Part shown: piece by piece, positions 26,801-40,069 of the stretch
Layout of the letters: each line of letters opens with the position of its first letter
Numbering within the stretch: the first letter of the stretch is position 1
Source: Luscinia megarhynchos
Lineage: Eukaryota; Chordata; Aves; Passeriformes; Turdidae
Assembly: GCA_034336665.1 (NCBI GenBank)
Contig: CM067570.1
Span: 14,863,502 to 14,927,501 of the forward strand
Length of the DNA: 64,000 nt
Reading direction: 5' to 3'
The notes under the pieces: model-generated
Databases searched by the model: none
What the model was told of the DNA's origin: nothing
What the model saw: the letters and a program-made list of their open reading frames with translations, nothing else
Program-made: the position numbers and the translations under genes

Positions 26801-29800
26801 GTATCACGCACGCGGCTTCCAGCCTCCGTGCAGTTCACAGCCAGCTCTCTCCAGACAACTTCACATCCTTCAAAATAAAGAGCATTTAAAAATAGCTCTC
26901 CTGAATAAAAAAGGCTGGGGCTGAGAGCTGGTGCAGATCAGAGGAGCAGGGGAAAGACGCTGCCTCTCAGCCTCACGGCCTACAGCTCACATGGAAGCAT
27001 CCGCAGCCGGTGCAGGTAGCTGGAGGCTGACGTTTATTTTGGCACCTGCCAAGGTGACTTTGTTGTTGGGATCTGGGCTTGGCCAGCAAGCTGTGCTGGT
27101 AGGACAGCATCCAGACCAATGCAATAAGCCATGTCTTGAGGGAAGCCAAAAGAAAAGACAAAAAAGACCACACACAATTCAGGGTTGGAGCCTGGATTTT
27201 ACAGGAGAGTGTGTAGGGGTTTTCTTCCTTTTTCTTTTTTTCTTGTTTCTTTAAACTACTTTCCTTATTTTTATCCTTCTTGTGAAAATACTTAGGGACC
27301 TGGGAAAAGATGTGAATCGTTATGAAAATGTAATTCTATCTCACGATACAGCTGTAGTGAGCCAGGGCAGCTAGGTCTGGGGGAGTCAGCAAATCAGGCT
27401 CTCTGATTAGGAAGCAGGGAGGCCTTTGGTCAAATTTAATAAAAATAGACTTGTTATATTTGGAACATTTTATCTGAGAACATGTTGTCTCTTTAATGCT
27501 GTCTTATATCTGCTTGTCAGGCAGTGGGACACTCCCTGAGAGAAGGGCAGGCTCTCAAGAGGACTCAAAGATACAGCTGGGGGGGATCTGTGGCTGCTGG
27601 GGGCAGAAAGAGCTGTTAAGATGATTTCAGGCTATCAAAAAACTTTGTCCAGCCTGAGGGGAAAGGTTAACTTCCACACAGTATGAGTTGTCCATACGAA
27701 TCTCTCTTCCTCCAATGACATAGGGGGAAAAAAAATCCTTTTACATGTCTCTTCTGTCAGCTAAAAGCAAAGCAAAACACACCCCATGATATTTACAGGT
27801 TAGGTTTTAGACAACTTCCTGGCATCTCTCCTCCCTGGTGAATCGCTGCTATTGATTTAATGAGCTGTAATGCAGCATGCAAACAGCAAAAGTCAGCCCA
27901 GATAAAACCATCAAACCACTGGGAAATCCTCAAGTCTTTGCAGTGCCATTGTCAGCCTGTAACAATGATGGACAGGTACTCTCTGGCAATCCAGCTCAGG
28001 GGCAAATAAGAAAAGATTTGCACAGCACTTAGCAGCTCTAAGTGACTTTCTATGGAAAGGAGAAGCAGCCAAGGAGACAGTAAGGCAATAGACTTTTAAA
28101 TTATTACAGAAAGTTATAATTTCCCTTAATTCTTTACTCAAGAGCTGAAATACTTTGGACAGCTATGGGCCCCAGTATGAGAGAAATTCAGAGCAGGTGA
28201 AGAACCAGCAGAGAGCCCCTGAGATGGCCAGAGGGCATGAGCACAATGCATAAGGAAGGCACAGGCAGGAGGCTGGGCTTGAGGCCCCTGTCAGCTTCAG
28301 AGCATCCTCTAGTAGGAGAAAGCTACATCTTCCCAGACCCCAAAGTTCCCACTGGATAGATTGTCTTATGTTCCAGTGGAGAACTCCCAAAATCAGATTA
28401 TTCTGATGTGATTCTGGTTTTGTTGTCTCCCATGGCAGACCCTCATGGAGTCTGCATCTCCTGTGTCTCAATCTTCTGTTTGGGTGGGAGCCATCTCCCT
28501 AGATGTGCCATCCACTCTGATCCAGCAAATTGCAGCAGGCTTCCTTTCAGCAGTGTCCTCACAGAAGCTCTCCTGTGAAAACTTCTTTAATTAGGATAAA
28601 ACTGATGAACAACTGCAACATTTTCTTCAGAAAATAAAACTAAGATGAGGAAAAACAGTGATTTTCATCTCATGATCGATAATCTATCCACTGTAAGGAG
28701 CTGCTTTACAATCACTGTATTTTACAGAGTAGGTGTCCAAAATGGAAAGACTGAGAAACAGGATGAATTTTTCATACAGTCACATCTGATAACTGAGATG
28801 TCAGAACGAATCTTTCCATATTTTACTCCTCAGAGCTCCACCAACTTCAGGCACAAACCACAGAACTTCTCTTGGATTCTGGAACTTTCTCTAATCTTTA
28901 ATAGCAATTGCCTGTTGGATTCTTTTATACAATATATGAACAGACAGATACTAACAACGTTCCCTGCCTTCTCTTTCCTGTCTATTTTTACCTGAGTAGC
29001 ATGAAACATTCATTACCTGAAAGTATAAAAAAGTTGCTGGTAAAACTGACTGTGTGTATTTCCATCTGTTGTTCTTACACGTAGACATTCTGTCTGTTTA
29101 GGGTTAATTGCACCTTGGCTTTACTTCCCACAGAGGATCCAAAGGAGCTTGACCTTTGGCACTTACACAGGTTTTTTAGTGTTGTCTTATGCACATGGAT
29201 TATGCAGTATGTGTGGAAAGGAAGTAGTTGACTGAACCTGGCTTTGGAAGTCATGAACTCCAGAGCATGTGCTGGGATCTGAGTAGAGTCTAGGAATTTA
29301 GCATTTCCATCTCATTTCCAACAGGAGTATCACTATTCTGATACAAAACACCTAGAGACTTAATCTACCCTTGGGTGAAATGAATTCACTCATAACTGTA
29401 GTTGAGCTCAAATAATTGTATGCACTGTAGACACTTGAACATGGTGGGGTAGATTTAATAAACCTGAGCTACATAGACCATTCCTGTGGTTTAGATTTGG
29501 AACCTCTCTGCTGAAAACTTAGGAAATGAAGAGTTAAAAAGGAAATCCACATGTGTTTATAGCCAAATGGCCTGTAATGAATGTGTGAAATTAATTACCA
29601 AGGAAAGTCTTTGGTAAATTATGGTTTAAGCATCAAGGCCAGTCCAAAAAAAACCAGATGGAATTTGAAAATGAAAGGTATAAAGTTCAGATGGTGAGAG
29701 TTACAGGCAGCTGATGGGCTTGTCGGAACCAGCATCCTTCTTCTCTTGAGTGACTCATGGTTTTCATCTCTGTTACCACGTGTGTCCTCTCAGAAGAGAG

Positions 29801-29905
29801 CAGACCACCTATGTGATGCTGAGCTTCCTCTCCACGTGCATAGATGTGCCCATACATTTATAATCAGAAAGTTGTGTGGTCTAGGATTTCAAGGGGGAAA
29901 TAAAA

Positions 29906-30005
29906 GTTGGATTCAAGATCCTGAGTTTTAACCCCAGTGGTTCCCAAAGGCTCATTGCACCAAACCTGAGAAAGTCACTTGCTTCTAGCTGCAATTAAGG
30001 AATAT
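29906..30005 (+). mobile_element. Possible MIR-like CORE-SINE remnant
   Basis: The sequence has GGATTCAAGATCCTGAG followed about 50 bp later by TGAGAAAGTCACTTGCTTCTAGC. These two words match in order and approximate spacing the MIR words 'ggattcaaatcctggc' and 'tgggcaagtcacttaacctct'. Only these islands are similar, and the middle has diverged. MIR copies are known at low level in birds. Chance similarity is possible at this divergence. Confidence 0.35.
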
Positions 30006-33000
30006 GAGACCTTTGGGGAACCCTGTTTTTTATTGAGTAGATCTTTCTTGTTTCCTCACTTCTTTCTGAGCAGGGCAATAAATACAAAATGGGCCTATTT
30101 AGATGGTCCATCTTTATGTTTCTATTCATTCACCAGTTCACTTGTTTTGTCAACTGGCCCAGGCTGCAAGTAGCCCCATTACAAAGAGCCCTGAAGGCCA
30201 GAAAATAACTTCAAAACAAATTTTTAGAAGATTTTAAGAGATGCCCAGTAGAAAACTTTTCCCCAAAGATTTGACTGCTGCTTCTTGTGAGCCAACCCCA
30301 AATCTTACAACTACCACAGATGTATCTTTGCCCTGCTTGTCTGACTCTCCTGGAGTCAGTCAGGGCTGCTCACCCAAAGGCCTGAGCTTCCTGTTTATGC
30401 TGATGGCTAAAACCTTGTGCAAGTCCCAAAAGAAACAGAGTAAGAAACATTTATTGCACTTTTGTGCTAAAGCAGTCTTGTTCCCCTTCAGTGCTTTCTT
30501 CAGGCTAATTTTGAATAGCTGAGTAATAAGGAATTTTCATCCGTGTAGATTATAAGGCTGCAGACTGATGGCATGTTCTTGCCCTGGCTGAGCAATGCAG
30601 TCTTGTTATTCCAAACTGTCCTTACTCCTGCTTTACATCATTTTCTTGAAACTGATGGCCTCCAGAAATATACAGGTGGCTTCCCTGGCTGACATACATT
30701 GCTGGCTCCCAGGCATGCTGAGATTCACAGTATGTGAAAGTTATACTGGAGGCAGAGATGGTGCCAGGCTTGTATTTGTGTTGGAAAGGACAATTGTTTC
30801 TCAGGGCACTCTTTTGCATCACGCAAAATATTAATTTCTTCAAAACTTCCAGCAATGGAAGGAAGAAAACTTTTCCAACTGAAAACACAAAAGCTTTCCA
30901 TTAAATGCCAGATTGTGTGATACAAAGCACTGATGGCCCTCTGGCCACAGCTGCTTCTGTTTAGTCATAGTGTGAGCAAAGAGACACTCAAATAACACAT
31001 TTGCACTGGAACAGCCTTTGCCGTAGCTTGCATTACTGCAGCTGGACTCACATCAAAACCCAATGCACCGTGTGGAAAGCAATTACCACTGCAAAATGGT
31101 GGAATGAAAAGCACTCTTCAATATCCCCTTTCTTAATGGTGCTGAACCAGATCCGGGAACTCAACAAAATAGTTGAGACTCTTTCTCTCTCCCCCTCCTC
31201 CTCTTTCTTTTCCTGTGTTGTTCAAGCTGCATTGCAAAGATCCACCAGGCACACTAAGCTGGGAGCTTATATCATCCCATCCAGGTTCTCAACTGGCCTG
31301 GCAAGACTTGTGTAGCTGCTTGTAAAACTGTGAGGATCCTGGTTAGGGGCCACATTGCGCTAATTTAAAGGATATAAACAGATATTGTGAGAGCAGCCAT
31401 GAGTTATGGGAAGGATTCAGCTAAGCTTCTTGCACAGACTTTGGGGCCCAGCTGGTGGCCAGACACAACTTTGGACAAATAGTTTTGAATCTGGGAAGGG
31501 ATGAGCCGGGGAGCTGTGGGAGAAAATGACTGCAGAACCCATGGCAGAAAATATCACTATGTGCAGCCCATTACAAAGAGATGAGTGAATAAAATGTTAG
31601 AGGTCCCATTTTGCAAAACAGGTGCTTGCCTTAATTCAGCAAAACACATGCATGAGAAAACAAACCACTGGAGACCAAAACGACAGCCTTGTGATGCAAA
31701 GGAGAGAGTTTGCCGAAACAGCTTTGCATTTTCAAGTGTCTCCAATGGTGTGCCTTATTTGGGAGATGCAGCCTGTCGAGTTCAAGTGAAATCAGATCAT
31801 TGATTTTATGCTGCAGAAAGCACAGCAAGATTTCCCGGCAGTCACGAGGGGGGTTTGTTTGGGTTGGTGGTTTGTTTTTTTATTAGAATTTGTATTTTTC
31901 CTTGCTGTTAAAATTTATGTCAGAATACAATGCCATTTGTAGTACAAATAATTTGATAGCCTCTTTTTTTTTTAATTGTTCCTGTTATTTTGTTTCTCAC
32001 CTATCTGTGAGAAAGAGCCCCACGTTTGGAATCAAACATCTCCATTCAGTAGTTTGGGGTCTTTTGCAATCTTTAATACTTCTCTGTCACCTACTAACAG
32101 GCTAGAAAGTAAGACCCTTAACAAAGCCTACATTTTATTCTAGATGATACATGATCTCAACTGAAATGGTGGCTCCTGCCTCAGAGAGATTGCTACTTAT
32201 CCCCACCATAAAAAATGCACTATGGATGGGCACTAACAAAGCAAAGAGGATGCAGGATTACTATGCAAAGATATACAGGTCACCCAAATTTAGATACTGC
32301 TCCTTGCTGTCCCTCACTGCTGCCATCTCAGCACGCACTCAGATTTCCCAGCCCATGGCAACTGCTGCTCTGCCAGGAGTGTATTGCCATGATGTAGCCT
32401 TACCTGAAAGGGCAATGCTTGTGGCACCCCAAACGGTGTGGCAGAAACCCCACAGGTGCCACAGACTGCGCCACCCACTACCAGTGACAACCTGGGGTGG
32501 CAATTTGCAAAGCATGAACATTTTTCCTCACCAGTCCAGCCATGATAACTGACTGGTGAGTATGAAGAGGATCTGCTTGCTCTGGGCCACTGTGGAGGCA
32601 GTGGCTGGTAGGCATCAGGGTATCTCCCACTGAGAAGTGTCTGTGTCATTTGTCAGGCAGGGCCACCACCAGTAAAGAGACATGGGAGATGCTAAAGGCA
32701 TTTTGAGTGAGTGGAAAACATCTCTGCCCCCGGGAAGTGGATATCAGCAGTTGTGGGGACAGGACATGGAGTAAGGCAGAGAAGCTGTGTCTCCAAGCTG
32801 CCACTGAGAAGCCCTGCTGCAGCAAGCACAGAAGGACTCGAGGGGGGTGAGGAGGGGAGTGTGCTGGGAAAGCAGAAGGTGCTAGCGAGAAGAGCAGCGA
32901 ACAAGCGCGCTAATTGCAAGAGCAGCAAGGAAAATATGACAGGGAAAGGAGTCAAGGCAAAGCCAGGGGGGCCCCAGCAGCCTGCTGCTCGCTCGGGTGC

Positions 33001-36000
33001 AAATGGTTTCAGCAGAGGCAGCTCACAGCTGTAGGGAGCAGGTGCAAGGGCAGACGGATGCTGCCCTGAACCTGGGGAGAAGGCTGCAGGCAGGAAGGAA
33101 ACCAGTTTTCCCAAGCTCCAAACAACAGCACACGAAAGAAGGAAAGGGAAGGAGAGCAGTGTTCAGACAGCTCTGTCACTCTCCACTTCAGGAGCATGAT
33201 GGGCAGATGAAAGATGAATTTACTTCAGCCAGTCCTGTCAGATGTTTCTGAGCTGTGGGACTTATCAGCTGTCAGACCAGAAAAGAATAAGCTAAACAAA
33301 AAGCTTTCACAACCCTCATTCCCAAATCTGTGCGTCATAGTGTGCCACAAAAAAATGATTTCTGCCTTTTTGTTTTTCTTTCTTTTTTCTTTTTACCCCC
33401 TTTTCTCTGCTACTACTAAATAATTTTCCCTTTCTCTCACTGGACAGCTGGAGAGAATCCAGATGGCTGCTGTTCCCGTGGCTGCACACTGAATGAGGCT
33501 TGTAGATGGCTTTGCAAGTAGCCAAACACAATGGTGGCAAGGGGCAATCTGTGTGGGGGAGCAGAGGGCTTTCTCTGGACTGAAATGGCAGGGGCAATGA
33601 CAGTGTGGGAACTCAGGGCTTCCTGTCTCTTCATTCTTCCATTATGTACCTCAAAACCTTCTGCTTCTCTCCCCTTGTGCCGCCTCTTTCGAGAGCCAGC
33701 CTGTTCAGATTGGTGCCACCACACAAAGCCCGGATGTCTCTGCACAGCAGTCTCCTCAATGGATTCAGCTGGTGGCTCGTTCTAATTAATTGCTTTTAAA
33801 CTGGAGTCTGGAGGTAATTGCCACTCCAGACACTCTTGACTAGCTCAGATGAATACTCAGCACTGGGCTGGAAGAGAAGGAGGTAAGAGTAGCTCTGCTG
33901 TGCCAAACCAACACCCCACTGATGCCCCCAAGTCAACAAGTAGATCCACAGAACTCCTGAGGACACTTCCAATTGAATTACCTGATGATCCAGTGAAATG
34001 TCTTCTCCTAGAGGCCTAGGCAGTTTGCTGGGGAACAGGACACACATGAAGTGGTCCTTCCTTGCAAGGCTCATGATAAATCTCATATCTCTGAACCACA
34101 GAGGTGCTCATGCTTTTAACCATTACTAATTTTTCTGACAGCATTTAAAAATGTGTCTAGATTATTTTCTAGAATATTCCTCTTTGAGTGTCCAAGATGG
34201 TCTGAGGAGCAGGGCTGGAAAAGCAGAAACAGGTCAACAGCTTGAGCCAATGGTGAGAGTGGCTTGAGGAGAGAAACCATATCTCATGTTCTTTATCAAC
34301 CAAAGACAAAGAGATTATGCTTTCTTCCAGTTTATCATGGCTTCATGGATTACTAAGAATCAGGTAAACTACTGTATCAGTCTACATCAGCAGTCTCAGC
34401 TGTAACACAAGGGAATATGGCAGGGCACCATGTGTAAAAGGATTTCAGATAAACTGTGTTACTGTGTTTGGTTTGGGACAACAGAAAACACCCAGGTGGT
34501 TCCTTTAGCTCTGCTGATGCCTGGTAAATTACCATGCTTTTTATCATTTGATTGTGACCACCACACTCACTCCATGGACTTGGTCGACATTTTTTCCTCC
34601 TTGTTTTCCTCTGCACTTTGGCTGTGTCTTTGCATCCTGTCCCTGGTTTGTTTCTGTCAATTCTTTAAACAGCTGCTGGGTTCTGCTCCAGAGGTGGCTG
34701 CATTCCAGCAGTGGGGAATGTGACTCCTGACATGAGGGAGAGCTGGTGCCGTGTGTCAGGAGCTGTGAAGCTGAGAGATGTGACACATGCAGGTCAGCTT
34801 GTGCAGCCCCAGAACAGGTCCCAGCTTGGACATCCATTTTATTATCTTCACGTGCTCCAGCTTGGTTTCCAGCAACAGTTTCTTGTGTTCATTTAACTTG
34901 AGTCATGCCCTCTGAAAGCCTCAGCAGTTGCTGTACACTGAATAGGCTTCACACATGAAATCCCATGCTGGAAATGACCCTCAGTCACCAACTCCAAGCA
35001 GCACCAGAGAACAGAGCTGCTGAGTGTGATCCTGGTGTCAAGTATCCAAGCAGCTGGGATGCTCTTTGTTTTCCCCATGCTGTGTTAGGAAGGGTCATGC
35101 TGCATTTGCCATGCTGGGTTGGGTCTCCATTTTCAAAATATTTTCTGGGCTTCTCAGGAATGTCCCTCTGGCTCCCTCAGTTATTGGCAGGCACTTCACC
35201 ACATCCCTCTCTCTTCTCCCTTGCACTCAGATGGTGCCAATGCCCTCCACAAAGAAGGGTACCTTGACCCCTTCCCTGCTAGCCCCTGTGTTCAGCAGGT
35301 TCCAGTGTGTCCAAAGCTGCTTCTGCTTTTTTCCCAGGACAGAAACAGGATCTTGGCTGTGCAAGAAGGCATCTGTGCATTTGCTGTATTCCTTTTTTTC
35401 TCTGCTGCTTCACAGGCCATTTTCTGAGCTCTCATGGATCACCAGTGGTCTGTGAACCACCAGCTGGGAGAGTAGAGAATATAATCTATGACTCAGTTTC
35501 CCACAACCCAATTCCCTTCATGCCAGTACTGATGAGTATCAGTATCATGAACTCCAAAACTCCACATCCTGCTCCCAAGCTGTGGACCACGATGCTGCTG
35601 GCATGGAGGAACATCCCACTATGGTGAGGGGGCTGAGAGCATGGCAGCAGAGCTGAAGCCACTATATCTAGCAGGGCCTTTTCTTCTCTGTACTTACAGC
35701 AGAACATGAGTTTGTAGAGCCTCACCCTTTCCATCTGAGAAGCATCTGCCACAGTCCTTTTCCTTTAGCCAATACCCTGCCTCTGCTTTGCCTTCCCTCC
35801 AAAAGATCTCTTCTCAACAGTTGCTTTCATGGACTCTCTACTTAGCTCTTTTTCCAATCCTTTCAGATCAGTCTCAGTGATAAAGCTCATCAGTAAAGCC
35901 TCAGAGAGCTTCATCTGCTTCTCCCCAGGAGGTGCATGGCCATTTCCATGGATTAATATCCCCACTCAACTAAAGACCAGCCTACAGCCAGGATGCTTAG

Positions 36001-36353
36001 GGCACATTTTGTAGCAGACTCCCACGAAAGCTTTGCTGGCCTCCAGCTGAGGGGAGAGGAGAAAGAGGGTGCTCAGCTTGACTACAGAACAGATCCTACT
36101 GCCATTCCCTAGTGATGGGAACAGACTGCTGAGATAATCCCAATGCCAGGACACATAGCAGAGAAACAAGCCTCTATAGCAGGATCAAACCAGGGCCTAA
36201 GCTCTGTGCACCTGGAACATGCTCTAAACTGCTGAAAGTTCAACAAGGACCATTTTTCTAGCCAAGAAGGATTGTGATGCCCAAGCACTGGGGTTGCAAC
36301 CCACAGAAATTATGTGGGGTGAGAATTCAGTTATGTAGAATCAAAGTATATAA
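30006..36353. other. Unique noncoding sequence, no gene recognised
   Basis: No gene recognised. A T/G-rich tract lies near 31850-31885. The segment at roughly 32690-33200 is purine-rich, with a few CpGs and frames of about 100 codons on both strands, none of them familiar. The region 34400-35700 has several overlapping short frames without domains. Confidence 0.62.
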
Positions 36354-36404
36354 CTCTTTCTTTCTTCCTTTCTTTCTCCCTTCCATTCTTCCTTTCTTCC
36401 TCCC
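36354..36404 (+). repeat. Degenerate pyrimidine leader of the TTCC array
   Basis: A stretch of mixed CTTT/CCTT/TTCC units forms the left flank of the perfect array. The only purine is an A at 36385. It looks like the decayed older edge of the same microsatellite. Confidence 0.85.
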
Positions 36405-36650
36405 TTCCTTCCTTCCTTCCTTCCTTCCTTCCTTCCTTCCTTCCTTCCTTCCTTCCTTCCTTCCTTCCTTCCTTCCTTCCTTCCTTCCTTCCTTCCCTTC
36501 CTTCCTTCCTTCCTTCCTTCCTTCCTTCCTTCCTTCCTTCCTTCCTTCCTTCCTTCCTTCCTTCCTTCCTTCCTTCCTTCCTTCCTTCCTTCCTTCCTTC
36601 CTTCCTTCCTTCCTTCCTTCCTTCCTTCCTTCCTTCCTTCCTTCCTTCCC
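36405..36650 (+). repeat. (TTCC)61 array with one inserted C
   Basis: The array has 23 perfect TTCC units at 36405-36496, one extra C at 36497, and 38 perfect units at 36498-36649. With its left flank it forms a homopyrimidine tract of nearly 300 bp with one purine. Such strands are mirror-symmetric over short scales and have H-DNA (triplex) potential, which is inference. It generates spurious proline/serine/phenylalanine frames on the plus strand and glycine/arginine/lysine/glutamate frames on the minus strand. The assembled copy number may not equal the true one. Confidence 0.97.
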
Positions 36651-38234
36651 ATGAGAATCTTTCCTAAGCTTCACTTCCATCCTTTAGCTGGAATAGGGCA
36701 GAATGAGACAGGGTAAAACAGGCAGGCACAGAACAGGAGTCACATATGGGCACTCTGCATTTACCCACCACCTACTAGTACCACTAAAACTCAGTACACA
36801 GCATGCCTAGCCAGAGCCATTCCTTGGAACATTTCCTCATGAGCCTCTCATCCATTGAACCAGCACAGCCTCTTCTTTCTCATTATTCTCTCATGCAATA
36901 CCTCTATAAACTCTGTTCCTTGCTTATTTCTTTCCCCTCTGTTCATTCCCCTGCATGATGGGTGGCAAAGTCCTAAGCTCCAAAGATAATGCTGTGCCAA
37001 GGCACTTAGACACGGCTCTGTCTGGACACAGAACATTTCTCTCTGATTCTCAGCAGTATTGTCTGAATATGTTACTGCTTGCATGGAGACAAGACTCCTC
37101 AATCCCTTTAGGAAACAGGAAGGGGCTTTTTCTCACACAGGGAAGCTGAGGTATTATAGGACCTATCCATAATTGCCTCCCACAGCACCTAAAATAAACT
37201 TTAAATGCTACTGTGATGTGGAAGTTCAAGAGACCAATTGGAAGTTTCTGCCATCAGAGTTTTGGGGAGCTTGAATCAGGTCTGGAATTGCTGGAAGGGC
37301 TGATGTTGGCATTCAAGGTCCTTATACCTTGTCCTGCTGTCTCAAACACTCTAGAGCTGGGAGATTATTAACATCTCCTGAACATATGTGTATTCAGGTA
37401 AAGAAGGAAACACATAACTTCAAGATGGCCACAAACCCAAACAGAGGCACCCCTGCTATAAAAAGAGATAGGAAAAAAAAATAAAATTAGCTAGAATTAC
37501 TTGGAAGCTCTTGTGGACTAAAAGACTGAGCACATGATTTAGCATATGCCAAAAAAACCCCAGAGAGCAGTGGCACCTGGGTCTCATCTTAAAATTCTCT
37601 TTACACTACTGGAGTGTAAGTGGATGAAACAACTCTGCATCAAAAACCAGCAACAGACTTGTTTGTGATACAAACACAATTAGTATTACGTTATATATAT
37701 GGCAGTATTCTTACAGCAAGAACAAGAGGCTGAAACTGCTAAAGGAAAAGTGTAAATTGAAACTATCAGCACAACTACAAGCTGCTGATTTGTGTTCCCT
37801 AAAGCAAAGATGAAAACATCACTGCTGGCTCACTGCTAAATACACACAAAGCCCCTGCCAGAGGTAAAGTTGGTGCTGTAGAGTGATGCACCTGTAGTGG
37901 TGTCAGTGCTAAACAGTTTTTCTCTCACCCATGAAGGAATATGGTACTTCACACCAAAGGATCAGGAGATTAACTGTGTACTCCACTGAAGAGTCCAAGA
38001 AAACAATGAACTACAGCACAACGCTGCTCCTGCCCTGGAGCCAAATGGCAGTAATTTCTTTGTTTGCCAATGAAATCAATCCTACATCTACAGGGCTGCT
38101 ATCCTGGGCCAGAATGCTCAAGCATGGTATTAGACAACCAGAGATGTTGGGGGGCTTTTTCCTGTACTAAGCCAACACAAGGATATATTGCAGTTTATGC
38201 ATTATTTTTCCTGGCTTGTCTTTACACTGGCTTA

Positions 38235-38720
38235 TCAAATTGTGAACTTCATCACCTGCCAGGATGGAGATGTTTTCACAGACAGATCATCTAATTTATC
38301 TTTCCTAGATTCATGGGTTTTAGATCTCCTGCAATAAACAGTTTCATTAGCAGTACAGACTATAATCAAGAATACAATCAAAAGTAGGAGAAGCACACAT
38401 GCCCAGAACTGCAAAAGGGCATTACAGAGGTCTAAACAAGGAAGATTAATAGGAGATGATTTTAGCTTGGCCCTCATAATGTAAAGCTGAAAGGAGACAG
38501 ACTCATAACAGAGAAGACTAAGCCCCTCATGCAATTTGTCATTGAACAGTTCAAGTCTGACACCAGACACTGAGAAAATGAAAAGCTTGCAAGGATTCAA
38601 TAACTGAATAGATAGATTAATGGAAAAACAATCCATCAGGGACTCCCAGTCACAGATACAGCACCTCCAAGCCACCAGATACTGGCAGTTACCTATGATG
38701 GATCTTCTCTGCCCAAGCAT
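38235..38720 (-). CDS. Weak candidate: small frame with one hydrophobic segment
   Basis: This is a 161-codon ATG frame that I do not recognise. Near residues 103-122 it has a strongly hydrophobic stretch (core VLLLLLIVFLIIVC) that would suit a single membrane span. A polar, basic-rich C-terminal tail of about 40 residues follows, ending WQVMKFTI. An internal methionine at residue 82 would give an 80-residue single-pass peptide with the span in its middle. There is no family match, no evident splice or promoter context, and no neighbouring gene. A T/C-rich strand readily produces leucine/isoleucine/valine runs by chance. I consider it more likely noncoding. Confidence 0.1.
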   Translation of the reverse strand: MLGQRRSIIGNCQYLVAWRCCICDWESLMDCFSINLSIQLLNPCKLFIFSVSGVRLELFNDKLHEGLSLLCYESVSFQLYIMRAKLKSSPINLPCLDLCNALLQFWACVLLLLLIVFLIIVCTANETVYCRRSKTHESRKDKLDDLSVKTSPSWQVMKFTI

Positions 38721-40049
38721 CCACTGTTGGCTTCTGTCAGAGAGAGGGTTTGGGACAGCTGGGCAGCTTTTGGGTGGATGTGGCTCAGTCTCTCTTGTGC
38801 AGAAACCACTGACAGGGCATACTGAATTGTCAGGACCATTATGAGCCTGAGACCAGGCTTTTCATCTGTGCCTACAGGCAGTGGAACTGCCAGCATATAC
38901 TCTAAGGTTGTACTGAATCTGGGGCTGGGGCACCATGTGTTCCATCAACTTGATCCCTGCTTCCCCCAGGAGTGGCTGAACAGATGTGAAGTGGGCTGAT
39001 CTGGGATCATTCTCCCAATCATTCCCAAAACTGCACTCAGAGCAATGTGGACAGAGCCCTAGGGTCTCACTCTATTTGAAGTACAAACTCTTCATATCAG
39101 TTGCCTTCTAGCCTTGGAAAAATACTTAAGGTGCTTAAGTGTGACACCAAGCGAGCCCTCCCCTCCATCCCTGCCAGGAAGCACTGCAGAGGGGTGAGAT
39201 TTGTTTTTCCGATCAGGCTTCACGCAGCACGACCTTTGCCATCTCCAAGCCGGGTCAGGCTGATTAATGGGCTGTCGTCCCAGCACAATGAGGACCAGAA
39301 GGGTGTGAGGCTGCTAGGACATTCTCCTAACAGCTTCTGCAGAAGAATCACTCTTGAATTGCTCTGCACCATTAAGCAAAGAACCTGGGGGTCTTTAATT
39401 TATCAGGTGGGAAGTGAGGATAATTACTTTTCAAGCAGCCAATATAGCCAATGTGCTCTCACAGCGGAAGCAAGGCAGGGAAGTTGGGGATTCAGACACT
39501 GTTTACATTCCGGTGAAACTGGATCTTGGAGCTGTACACCAAAACTGGGAGGGGAGTGTCGAACTGGGATGGAGAGGAGGACAGGCTGTTATATAGACTG
39601 ACTGACAGATTAATCTAATAGTCTGGACTCTGAGGCTCCACAGGTGTTCAGACCACTGATCAGACCAGCCAAATTTGCAGACAATAAATCCAAAACCTGC
39701 ATGAGGCCATTGTGACTAATTTTGCTAGGGGCAGTGTCAGGTGTGTGATAGAATACAGGGACTCCCTCCCCCACAAGGACTGAAAGGATCTAGTGAATAT
39801 TGAGGGCATTTTGAAAAATTAATTTCTTGCTCCTTTCCAAGCTCTCTCTGGTTTTGATATCACAGTTTATTGTCAGGATCTTCGGTCATTACATAAACAT
39901 AAAGGGAATCAAAGCCCTATGGGGGACAACACTTCCCCTTCTGAGCAGAGGGCTGGAATTTTTTCCTGTCACAACAGGACTGCAGTTACTGTTTATTTAA
40001 CTTTCAGGGGAGGGATTGAAAGCATAAATGTTTTATGGTGGTCTCACAC

Positions 40050-40069
40050 AAAAAAAAAAAAAAAAAAAA
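40050..40069 (+). repeat. Poly(A) run of 20
   Basis: Twenty A residues follow CACAC. No SINE, LINE or processed pseudogene body is recognisable upstream, so it is called a homopolymer only. Confidence 0.92.

Larger units (their letters stand above)
20606..29905. other. Unique noncoding sequence, no gene recognised
   Basis: This long stretch has no recognised gene and little recognisable repeat. It includes a G-rich tract at 21625-21655, a short direct repeat at 21697-21720, a T17 run at 23818-23834, a T/G-rich tract near 24810-24840 and a short CA run near 26713-26728. Open frames remain short (up to about 127 codons) and unrecognised. CpG sites are slightly denser around 26770-27010, without forming an obvious CpG island. 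Confidence 0.65.

Noticed and set aside
36274..36680. Frames of over 100 codons across the TTCC array
   Set aside because: They are products of the tetranucleotide repeat, open in multiple frames, with no domain outside the array.
38990..39075. A possible minus-strand CR1 fragment around CCCAAAACTGCACTCAG
   Set aside because: Only one short word matches well, and the expected neighbouring CR1 blocks are not found at the right spacing.
39101..39601. A 166-codon plus-strand frame
   Set aside because: It starts with TTG, overlaps another frame, and its translation has no recognised motif.
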